A stretch of 64,000 nt of DNA from Pseudomonas citronellolis (GTDB lineage: Bacteria > Pseudomonadota > Gammaproteobacteria > Pseudomonadales > Pseudomonadaceae). This document shows, in pieces, positions 57,924-64,000 of this stretch (positions are counted from its first letter, which is position 1; every line of letters starts with the position of its first letter). The stretch is from NCBI RefSeq assembly GCF_900112375.1, contig NZ_FOLS01000013.1, forward strand, positions 62,001-126,000. Direction: 5' to 3'. The notes beneath the pieces were generated by a model. The model saw nothing but the letters and a program-made list of their open reading frames with translations. It was not told where the DNA came from and did not search any database. Position numbers and translations under genes: made by a program.

Positions 57924-58988
57924 CTACCCCGCCGGGTCTTCCAGTTCCTCGCGGCCGGTGAACAGGTCCCAGCTGGCGATGAACAGCGCGGCGATCAGCG
58001 GGCCGATGACGAAGCCGTTGAGGCCGAACAGCGACATGCCGCCCAGGGTGGAGATCAGCACCACGTAGTCGGGCATCTTGGTGTCCTTGCCCACTAGGAT
58101 CGGGCGCAGGATGTTGTCCACCAGGCCGATCACCAGCACGCAGAAGAGGATCAGCACCACGCCCTGCCAGATCGCCCCGGTGAGCAGGAACCAGGCCGCC
58201 ACCGGCACCCATACCAGCCCCGCGCCTATCGCCGGCAGCAGCGACAGGAAGGCCATCAGCGTGCCCCACAGCAGCGAGCCCTGGATGCCGAGGAACCAGA
58301 AGATCAACCCGCCCAGCGCGCCCTGGGTGGCGGCCACGGCGATGTTGCCCTTCACCGTGGCGCGCACCACGGTGGTGAACTTGGTGAACAGATGCTGCTT
58401 GTGCTCGTGGTCCAGCGGCACCGCCTGCTTGATCCGCCGGCCCAGGGTGCGGCCGTCGCGCAGCAGGAAGAACAGCAGGTAGAGCATCACGCCGAAGCTG
58501 ACGACGAAGTCGAAGGTGTTCTGGCCGATGCTGAAGGCCTTGGTGGCGACGAACTGGCTGGCCTGCATGGCGCCGCTGGAAAGCTTCTCCTGCAGGCTCG
58601 AGAGGTCGCCCAGGTCGAAGCGCTCCAGCCACTGGTGGGCCCACGGCGGCAAGGCGGCGAAGGCCTGCTGCACCAGGCCGGCGAGGTTCAGCTGGCCGGA
58701 CTTCAGGCTCTGGTAGAGGTTGGCGCCTTCCTGCACCAGCGAGCCGGCGATGAAGATCACCGGCAGGATCACGATGAGGATGCAGGCGCTCAATGTGATC
58801 AGCGCCGCCAGGTTCCGGCGCCCGCCCAGGCGCACCTGCAGCCGGCGGTGCACGGGGGTGAAGATGATGGCCAGGATGGTGCCCCAGAACACCGCGCCGT
58901 AGAACGGCAGCAGCAGCCAGGCGAAGGCGATGCTGACCACCGCCAGCAGTATCAGGAACGTCCGGTTTTCCAGTTTCGAATCGAGCAT
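57924..58988 (-). CDS. AI-2E/PerM-family transporter-like membrane protein
   Basis: A 354-residue protein with about eight membrane helices of the AI-2E transporter (UPF0118/PerM) family. [20 protein letters not shown], the central [15 protein letters not shown] loop, [16 protein letters not shown] and [20 protein letters not shown] are typical. Members export varied solutes or act as sodium/proton antiporters, and this one's substrate is unknown. I choose ATG 58988 (MLDSKLENR) with GGGA upstream; ATG 59000 would add four residues. Confidence 0.87.
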   Translation of the reverse strand: MLDSKLENRTFLILLAVVSIAFAWLLLPFYGAVFWGTILAIIFTPVHRRLQVRLGGRRNLAALITLSACILIVILPVIFIAGSLVQEGANLYQSLKSGQLNLAGLVQQAFAALPPWAHQWLERFDLGDLSSLQEKLSSGAMQASQFVATKAFSIGQNTFDFVVSFGVMLYLLFFLLRDGRTLGRRIKQAVPLDHEHKQHLFTKFTTVVRATVKGNIAVAATQGALGGLIFWFLGIQGSLLWGTLMAFLSLLPAIGAGLVWVPVAAWFLLTGAIWQGVVLILFCVLVIGLVDNILRPILVGKDTKMPDYVVLISTLGGMSLFGLNGFVIGPLIAALFIASWDLFTGREELEDPAG

Positions 58989-59170
58989 GTGCAATCCCAT
59001 CTGCCGAGAGTGGCCTGCACATTAGTCAGCAGATGGGTGGCGAAGTGCAACCCGGCGCGAGACTGGCGCCCCAGAGGCCCAGCCGACGGACGGCAGCAAT
59101 GTCTGTAAAGAAAATCGCACAGATGCCGATATTTCCGAACACCCCCAAGGTTCCCGCAGAGGACACCCCC

Positions 59171-61315
59171 ATGCCTTTTCGTCGCCTCTCCATCCAGTGG
59201 AAGATCACCCTGCTCGCGGGCCTGTGCCTGCTCGGCGTGGTCTCGCTGCTCGCCGGCCTCTCGATCTTCCGCATGCAGCACAGCACCGCGCTGGTGAAGG
59301 AATCCAGCACGCACATGCTGGACGATGCCGCCGAAGCCCGTCTGCGCGCCCGCGGCGAAATCCAGGCGATGCGCATCCAGCGCTACTTCAGCGACGCCTA
59401 CCGCTACGCGCAGAGCTTCGCCCGGCAAGCTTTGGCCGTGCGCCAGCTCGCCGCCCAGCGCGGCCTGGACACCCTGGCCCTGCGCGAGGAGCTGAACCGG
59501 CAGATGCGCGATGCGGTGGCGGCCAACCCCGAACTGCTCGGGCTGTACCTCGCCTTCGAGCCCGACGCCCTCGACGGCCATGACGCCCAGGCCGAAGGCC
59601 GCACGGAGATCGGCAGCAACGAAAAGGGGCGCTTCTCGCAATACTGGGCGCAGGCCACCCCCGGCAAGCTGGAAGCCGAGCCGATGGACGAGAAGATGCT
59701 CGCCGACACCAGCCCCGGCCCCAGCGGCGCGGCCTACAACGCCTGGTACACCTGCCCGAAGGCCGCCGGCAAGACCTGCGTGCTGGAGCCCTACGTCGAC
59801 GAAGTGGGCAACCGCAAGATCCTCATGACCAGCATCGCCCTGCCCCTGCAGGTGGACGGTAAGCTGGTCGGCGTGCTGGGCGTGGACATCGCCCTCGACC
59901 GCCTGCAGGAAATCGCCCATGAAGGCAGCCAGGAACTCTACGAAGGCCAGAGCCGCGTCGCCATCATCAGCCCCGCCGGCCTGCTCGCCGGCTACAGCGC
60001 CGACGCCGGCAAGCTCGGCAGGAAGCTGCAGGAGGTCTACCCCTCCCAGAGCGAGCAGTTGCAGCAACTGCTGGGCGCCGACCAGCACAAGATCCTCGAA
60101 CACGACGGCGACCTGCGCGCCCTGCAACCGCTGCGTCCGATCCCCGAGGCCGATGCCTGGGGCGTGCTCATCGACGTGCCGCTGCAGGCCTTGCAGGGCC
60201 CGGCGGTGAAGCTGCAGCAGGAACTGGACCAGCAACGCACCCAGGGCACCGTCGTCGAACTCGGCCTGGGCCTGCTCGCCGCCCTGCTCGGCCTGCTGCT
60301 GGTATGGCTGACCGCCCGCGGCGTGACCCGCCCGATCCTCGGCGTGGCCGGCATGCTGCGCGACATCGCCAGCGGCGAGGGCGACCTGACCCAGCGCCTG
60401 AAATACCAGGGCCAGGATGAACTCGGCGAGCTGGCCGGCTGGTTCAACCGTTTCCTCGACAAGCTGCAGCCGATCATCCGCGACGTGAAGGCCTCGGTGC
60501 AGGACGCCCGCGCCACCGCCGACCAGTCCGCCGCGCTGTCGACCCAGACCAGCGCCGGCATGCAGCAGCAGTTCCGCGAGATCGAGCAGGTGGCCACCGC
60601 CTCCCAGGAAATGAGCGCCACCGCCCACGACGTAGCCAACAGCGCCGCCAAAGCCGCCGACGCCGCCCGCGGTGCCGACGGCGCCACCCGCGACGGCCTG
60701 GCGGTGATCGACCAGACCACCCGCGCCATCGACGAACTGGCCCGCGACATGAGCCAGGCCATGACCCAGGTCGAAGGCCTGGCCGCCAGCAGCGAGCAGA
60801 TCGGCTCGGTGCTGGAAGTGATCCGCGCCATCGCCGAGCAGACCAACCTGCTGGCGCTCAACGCCGCCATCGAAGCGGCCCGCGCCGGCGAGGCCGGGCG
60901 CGGCTTCGCGGTGGTGGCCGACGAAGTGCGCAACCTGGCCAAGCGCACCCAGGACTCGGTGGAGGAAATCCGCCAGGTGATCGAAGGCCTGCAGAACGGC
61001 ACCCGCGAAGTGGTCACCGCCATGCACAGCAGCCACCAGCAGGCCCAGGGCAGCGTCAGCCAGGTCGAGCAGGCGGTGGCGGCGTTGCAGCGCATCGGCG
61101 AGGCGGTGGGGGTGATCAACGACATGAACCTGCAGATCGCCAGCGCCGCCGAGGAACAGAGCGCGGTGGCCGAGGAGATCAACCGCAACGTGGCGGGCAT
61201 CCGCGACGTGACCGAATCGCTGTCGGGCCAGGCCCAGGAGTCGGCGCAGATCAGCCAGTCGTTGAATGACCTGGCGAATCACCAGCAGGGGTTGATGGGG
61301 CAGTTCCGCGTGTGA
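59171..61315 (+). CDS. Methyl-accepting chemotaxis protein with dCache-type sensor
   Basis: A 714-residue chemoreceptor. Membrane helices lie at about 12-32 and 373-393. Between them is a double-Cache-size periplasmic domain (about 340 residues) containing [18 protein letters not shown] and [24 protein letters not shown] follows ([20 protein letters not shown]), then the signalling domain with [20 protein letters not shown]. The C-terminus lacks an obvious NWETF-type CheR pentapeptide. Length and N-terminus ([20 protein letters not shown]) resemble P. aeruginosa TlpQ, a polyamine/histamine receptor; that identity is tentative. Start is ATG 59171. Confidence 0.9.
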   Translation: MPFRRLSIQWKITLLAGLCLLGVVSLLAGLSIFRMQHSTALVKESSTHMLDDAAEARLRARGEIQAMRIQRYFSDAYRYAQSFARQALAVRQLAAQRGLDTLALREELNRQMRDAVAANPELLGLYLAFEPDALDGHDAQAEGRTEIGSNEKGRFSQYWAQATPGKLEAEPMDEKMLADTSPGPSGAAYNAWYTCPKAAGKTCVLEPYVDEVGNRKILMTSIALPLQVDGKLVGVLGVDIALDRLQEIAHEGSQELYEGQSRVAIISPAGLLAGYSADAGKLGRKLQEVYPSQSEQLQQLLGADQHKILEHDGDLRALQPLRPIPEADAWGVLIDVPLQALQGPAVKLQQELDQQRTQGTVVELGLGLLAALLGLLLVWLTARGVTRPILGVAGMLRDIASGEGDLTQRLKYQGQDELGELAGWFNRFLDKLQPIIRDVKASVQDARATADQSAALSTQTSAGMQQQFREIEQVATASQEMSATAHDVANSAAKAADAARGADGATRDGLAVIDQTTRAIDELARDMSQAMTQVEGLAASSEQIGSVLEVIRAIAEQTNLLALNAAIEAARAGEAGRGFAVVADEVRNLAKRTQDSVEEIRQVIEGLQNGTREVVTAMHSSHQQAQGSVSQVEQAVAALQRIGEAVGVINDMNLQIASAAEEQSAVAEEINRNVAGIRDVTESLSGQAQESAQISQSLNDLANHQQGLMGQFRV

Positions 61316-61334
61316 TCGTGGAAGGCGCTCCCCT

Positions 61335-61357
61335 GTAGGAGCGAGCTTGCTCGCGAA
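61335..61357. repeat. Single REP unit
   Basis: Begins GTAGGAGCGAGCTTGCTCGC and is identical over 23 bases to the units at 41831 and 57613. No inverted partner is nearby. Confidence 0.8.
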
Positions 61358-61391
61358 CAGGATTCCCCGGCGGCTGCGGCGTTGGATGCAA

Positions 61392-61556
61392 GAGCGCCCT
61401 CTCCCCAACCCTCTCCCTGAAGGGAGAGGGGGCTGTCCTGAGTGCTCGGAGAATCTGGAGTCATCCTGAAACTCCTAACCCCCCTCGTCATTCCCGCGAA
61501 CGCGGGAACCCAGCGACGTAGGGCGCATAACCGTTCGCGGTTATGCGCCGTTGGCC
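61392..61556. repeat. Composite dispersed repeat, copy 2
   Basis: Begins GAGCGCCCTCTCCCCAACCC, with hairpin CCCTCTCCCT/AGGGAGAGGG, CTGTCCTGAGTG, a variable middle and the palindrome GTAGGGCGCATAACCG TTCG CGGTTATGCGCC (61518-61549). Same order and orientation as copy 1 at 14583. Here TTCCCGCGAACGCGGGAA is an extra small palindrome in the middle. Confidence 0.8.
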
Positions 61557-61595
61557 GTGCCACCGGTGCGTCGGCCCCTCCCCCTGAAACCAACA

Positions 61596-61633
61596 AAAAA
61601 CGCCGTTTCCCATGACGGGAAACGGCGTTCTTT
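61596..61633 (-). terminator. Terminator of thrH
   Basis: On the minus strand AACGCCGTTTCCC/GGGAAACGGCGTT with loop GTCAT, followed by TTTT. The 13-bp stem is identical to that of the aceA terminator. Confidence 0.9.
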
Positions 61634-61666
61634 CTCGAACCCCGGGCCATCACCGGCCCGCCGGCA

Positions 61667-62284
61667 TTACAGACCGAGCTGGCGGTTCGACGCCTTGAGG
61701 AACTCCTGCTTCAGGTCCTCGTAGGTGTGCACCGCCGGGAACTGCGGGAACTCGCGGATGACGTTCTCCGGCGCATGGAACAGGATGCCGGCGTGGGCTT
61801 CGCTGAGCATGGTGGTGTCGTTGTACGAGTCGCCGGCGGCGATCACGCGGTAGTACAGGCTCTTCAGGGCGATCACCGACTGACGCTTGGGGTCCTTCTG
61901 GCGTAGCTGGTAGCCGACCACGCGGTCGGTCTCGTCGGTGACCAGCTTGTGGCACAGCAGGGTCGGGAAGCCCAGCTGGCGCATCAGCGGCTGGGAGAAC
62001 TCGTAGAAGGTGTCGGAGAGGATCACCACCTGGAAGCGCTCGCGCAGCCAGTCGACGAACTCCACCGCGCCTTCCAGCGGCTTCAGGGTGGCGATCACTT
62101 CCTGGATGTCGGCCAGCTTCAGGCCGTGCTCGTCGAGGATGCGCAGGCGCTGCTGCATCAGCACGTCGTAGTCCGGGATATCGCGGGTAGTCGCCTTGAG
62201 CGCTTCGATACCGGTTTTTTCAGCGAAGGCGATCCAGATTTCCGGGACCAGTACCCCTTCCAGGTCGAGACAGGCGATTTCCAC
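61667..62284 (-). CDS. thrH: Bifunctional phosphoserine phosphatase/homoserine phosphotransferase ThrH
   Basis: A 205-residue HAD-superfamily enzyme that dephosphorylates phosphoserine and can pass the phosphate to homoserine. The nucleophile motif is ACLDLEGVLVPE, with VVILSDTFYEF and AGDSYNDTTML as motifs II and IV. The start is GTG 62284 (MEIACLDLEG), which gives the family's exact 205-residue length; the 53 upstream residues of the longer frame look like noise. It is divergent from cysH. Confidence 0.94.
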   Translation of the reverse strand: MEIACLDLEGVLVPEIWIAFAEKTGIEALKATTRDIPDYDVLMQQRLRILDEHGLKLADIQEVIATLKPLEGAVEFVDWLRERFQVVILSDTFYEFSQPLMRQLGFPTLLCHKLVTDETDRVVGYQLRQKDPKRQSVIALKSLYYRVIAAGDSYNDTTMLSEAHAGILFHAPENVIREFPQFPAVHTYEDLKQEFLKASNRQLGL

Positions 62285-62471
62285 GAACGATTCCCCGCAG
62301 GTTTGGACAGAAGGCGGCACTCTAGCGGCTCGCCCGGGCCGGCGCAACGCGGCGCTTATACCCAAAGCATACAGTCGACCTTCCTGATGGTTATTTAGGG
62401 GCATATCCCTGCCTTTGTTAAGATCGGCAGTCTTATAGCGCACCGCGCAAGTACAAGTGGAAAACCGCCTG

Positions 62472-63206
62472 ATGAGCCATCCGTTCGACGTCGCCGAAAT
62501 CGCCGCGACCTATGCCAGCAAGTCCCCCCAGGACATCCTCAAGTTCGCCTTCGAGCACTTCGGCGACGACCTGTGGATCTCCTTCAGCGGCGCCGAGGAC
62601 GTGGTGCTGCTGGACATGGCCTGGAAGATCAACAAGAACGTCAAGGTGTTCAGCCTGGACACCGGCCGCCTGCACCCGGAGACCTACCGCTTCATCGAGC
62701 AGGTGCGCGAGCACTACGGCATCGCCATCGAGGTCATGACCCCCGATCCGCGCCTGCTGGAGCCCTTCGTCAAGGAAAAGGGCCTGTTCAGCTTCTACAA
62801 GGACGGCCACGGCGAGTGCTGCGGCATCCGCAAGATCGAGCCGCTCAAGCGCAAGCTCGCCACCGTCAGCGCCTGGGCCACCGGCCAGCGCAAGGACCAG
62901 AGCCCCGGCACCCGCAGCCAGGTGGCGGTGGTCGAGCTGGACGGCGCCTTCTCCACGGCGGAAAAGCCGCTGTACAAGTTCAACCCGCTGGCCAGCATGA
63001 GCAGCGAGGAAGTCTGGGCCTACATCCGCATGCTGGAGATCCCCTACAACAGCCTGCACGAGCGCGGCTTCATCAGCATCGGCTGCGAGCCCTGCACCCG
63101 CCCGGTGCTGCCCAACCAGCACGAGCGCGAAGGCCGCTGGTGGTGGGAGGAAGCCACCCAGAAGGAATGCGGCCTGCACGCCGGCAACCTGATCACCAAG
63201 GGCTGA
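62472..63206 (+). CDS. cysH: Adenosine 5'-phosphosulfate reductase
   Basis: A 244-residue assimilatory sulfate-reduction enzyme. It is the APS type because it keeps both cysteine pairs of a [4Fe-4S] cluster: CC in [13 protein letters not shown] and CxxC in [28 protein letters not shown] is the PP-loop and the C-terminal KECGLHAG carries the catalytic cysteine. I start at ATG 62472 ([12 protein letters not shown]); the frame opens 15 bases earlier. It is divergent from thrH; sirohaem for the next reduction step depends on CysG (15172). Confidence 0.95.
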   Translation: MSHPFDVAEIAATYASKSPQDILKFAFEHFGDDLWISFSGAEDVVLLDMAWKINKNVKVFSLDTGRLHPETYRFIEQVREHYGIAIEVMTPDPRLLEPFVKEKGLFSFYKDGHGECCGIRKIEPLKRKLATVSAWATGQRKDQSPGTRSQVAVVELDGAFSTAEKPLYKFNPLASMSSEEVWAYIRMLEIPYNSLHERGFISIGCEPCTRPVLPNQHEREGRWWWEEATQKECGLHAGNLITKG

Positions 63207-63283
63207 GCTCGTCGCCGGCGGGTTTTCCGCCGGCGCCGCAGCGCTTAAGGTAGGCCCTGCCCCTACCGCGAGAGGAAAGCCCC

Positions 63284-63628
63284 ATGCGCATCACCATGGT
63301 CAAGAAGGTCCTGGCCGACGGCGAGGACTGCGGCAAGTGCAAGGACGTGCAGCAGCGCCTGGAGAAAGGCGGCTACCTGCCGCGCATCGACCGCGTGCTG
63401 GTGGCCGACGAACGCAACCCGGGCAGCGCCGGCTGGATGGTCGCCGCCCAGTACGGCGTGGACAGCGCGCCCTTCTTCGTGGTGCGCCACGACGACGGCC
63501 GCGAGCAGGTGTTCACCGTGTTCATGAGCTTCCTCCACGAGATACTCGAAGGCCGCGGCCCGGCGCCGCAGGATTCGCCCGAGGTACTGGCCGAGCTGGC
63601 CGGGCGCAACGACCTCGACCGGCTCTGA
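63284..63628 (+). CDS. Small conserved CxxC protein, glutaredoxin/thioredoxin-like
   Basis: A 114-residue protein with DCGKCKDVQQRLEKGGYLPR near the N-terminus, the CGKC (17-20) being a possible redox or metal pair, and GVDSAPFFVVRHDDGREQVF, which resembles the cis-proline strand of the thioredoxin fold. AGAGGAAAG precedes the ATG. It follows cysH by 77 bases, so a role as electron donor or partner in sulfate reduction is conceivable but not shown. Confidence 0.75.
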   Translation: MRITMVKKVLADGEDCGKCKDVQQRLEKGGYLPRIDRVLVADERNPGSAGWMVAAQYGVDSAPFFVVRHDDGREQVFTVFMSFLHEILEGRGPAPQDSPEVLAELAGRNDLDRL

Positions 63629-63702
63629 TCCGCGCCCTGGCTTAATGTCGCCTTCAGGCTCCGACGCCTATAGTCCCGCGTGCCCCCTTACAAGAATCGA
63701 CC

Positions 63703-64000
63703 ATGCCCACCTTGCTCCCTACTCCCGGCCCCAGCCTGCTGGAAGCGCTCGACCGCCAGGCGTTCCTCGCCATCAACGCCACCGCGCAGACGCCAGCCTG
63801 GCTGATCGACGCCGCGCGCTTCATCGCCACCGTGCCGCTCTACCTGTTGCCGCTGGCATTGCTGTACCTGTGGTGCCGGGGTGACCACGGCCTGCGCGGC
63901 CATCTGCTGCGAGCCCTGGGAGTGACCGCCGTGGCGCTGGCCTCCAGCCAGCTGATCGGGCTGTTCTGGCCGCACCCGCGGCCCTTCGCCATAGGCCTGG
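63703..64000 (+). CDS. PAP2-family phosphatase, N-terminal fragment (runs off window)
   Basis: Starting at ATG 63703 (MPTLLPTPGPSLLEALDRQ) the frame stays open to the window end. It encodes an amphipathic N-terminus with FLAINATAQTPAWLIDAARF, then membrane helices, then LIGLFWPHPRPFAIGL. The HPRPF block matches the first catalytic motif of YbjG/BcrC-type undecaprenyl pyrophosphate phosphatases, though the usual upstream lysine is not seen. The second and third motifs would lie beyond the window. Confidence 0.72.
   Translation, partial: MPTLLPTPGPSLLEALDRQAFLAINATAQTPAWLIDAARFIATVPLYLLPLALLYLWCRGDHGLRGHLLRALGVTAVALASSQLIGLFWPHPRPFAIGL

Larger units (their letters stand above)
61316..61666. 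other. Gene-free region of repeats with thrH terminator
   Basis: It contains a REP unit (61335-61357), the second composite repeat (61392-61556) and the thrH terminator (61596-61633). No gene is seen. In gene-order terms this is where resemblance to the PAO1 nuo neighbourhood ends. Confidence 0.75.

Noticed and set aside
62285..62443. N-terminal extension of ThrH from the upstream ATG
   Set aside because: The extra 53 residues are unlike the family; GTG 62284 gives the exact expected N-terminus and length.

Overview
This is a high-GC gammaproteobacterial chromosome segment whose protein content and gene order point to a Pseudomonas of the P. aeruginosa group. The supporting marks are icd divergent from a monomeric idh, the nuoA-N operon with a fused nuoCD downstream of aceA, the aat-bpt-infA-clpA-clpS-cspD order, and thrH divergent from cysH. 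From memory of PAO1, the block from tRNA-Ser to the chemoreceptor follows roughly PA2603.1-PA2654, while thrH-cysH onwards follows PA1757-PA1754, so a rearrangement relative to PAO1 is likely near 61.3 kb. The Pseudomonas-style REP palindromes (GTAGGAGCG...) and the accessory left end suggest a species other than P. aeruginosa itself. The species cannot be fixed from the sequence alone.

Layout. 0-4.1 kb is accessory: a partial DUF1302 outer-membrane-type gene and an SMP-30/gluconolactonase-like gene (minus strand), a divergent NodD-like LysR regulator with a 25-bp dyad upstream, then an HD-GYP cyclic-di-GMP phosphodiesterase. 4.2-9.8 kb is a cell-surface signalling uptake module: Fur box, ECF sigma factor, FecR-like anti-sigma factor, TonB-dependent receptor with an STN domain, and a di-haem MauG/CCP-like cytochrome peroxidase. 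10.0-14.5 kb holds tRNA-Ser(UGA), a BI-1/YccA membrane protein, tusDCBE with trpD2, and a glutathionyl-hydroquinone reductase.

14.8-39.5 kb is mostly housekeeping. On the minus strand lie an LprI-like gene, cysG, serS, rarA, lolA and ftsK. On the plus strand are trxB, aat, bpt and infA. Then come clpA and clpS (minus), cspD, icd (minus), idh, a NUDIX hydrolase, mnmA, hflD and purB. A four-gene run follows: roxA, a GNAT acetyltransferase, a conserved unknown and a secretin-like periplasmic protein. aceA follows with a long leader. A 1.1-kb gene-free zone of palindromic repeats and a Fur-box-like dyad precedes the complete 13-gene complex I operon (42.6-57.5 kb). The right end has more REPs, an AI-2E-family membrane protein, a dCache chemoreceptor, thrH, cysH, a small CxxC protein and a truncated PAP2-type phosphatase gene.

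Several pathways are physically grouped. One is the s2U34 tRNA thiolation route (tusDCBE plus mnmA). Another is the N-degron route (Aat and Bpt tag substrates, ClpS delivers them to ClpA). The isocitrate branch point is represented by two isocitrate dehydrogenases and isocitrate lyase, and sulfate assimilation by cysG and cysH. I see no phage, transposase, integrase or CRISPR array. The items most worth a second look are the FecIR/TonB/MauG module, the Fur-like dyad before nuo, the aceA dyad and leader, the roxA-linked unknown genes, and the dispersed palindromic repeats that flank the conserved block.
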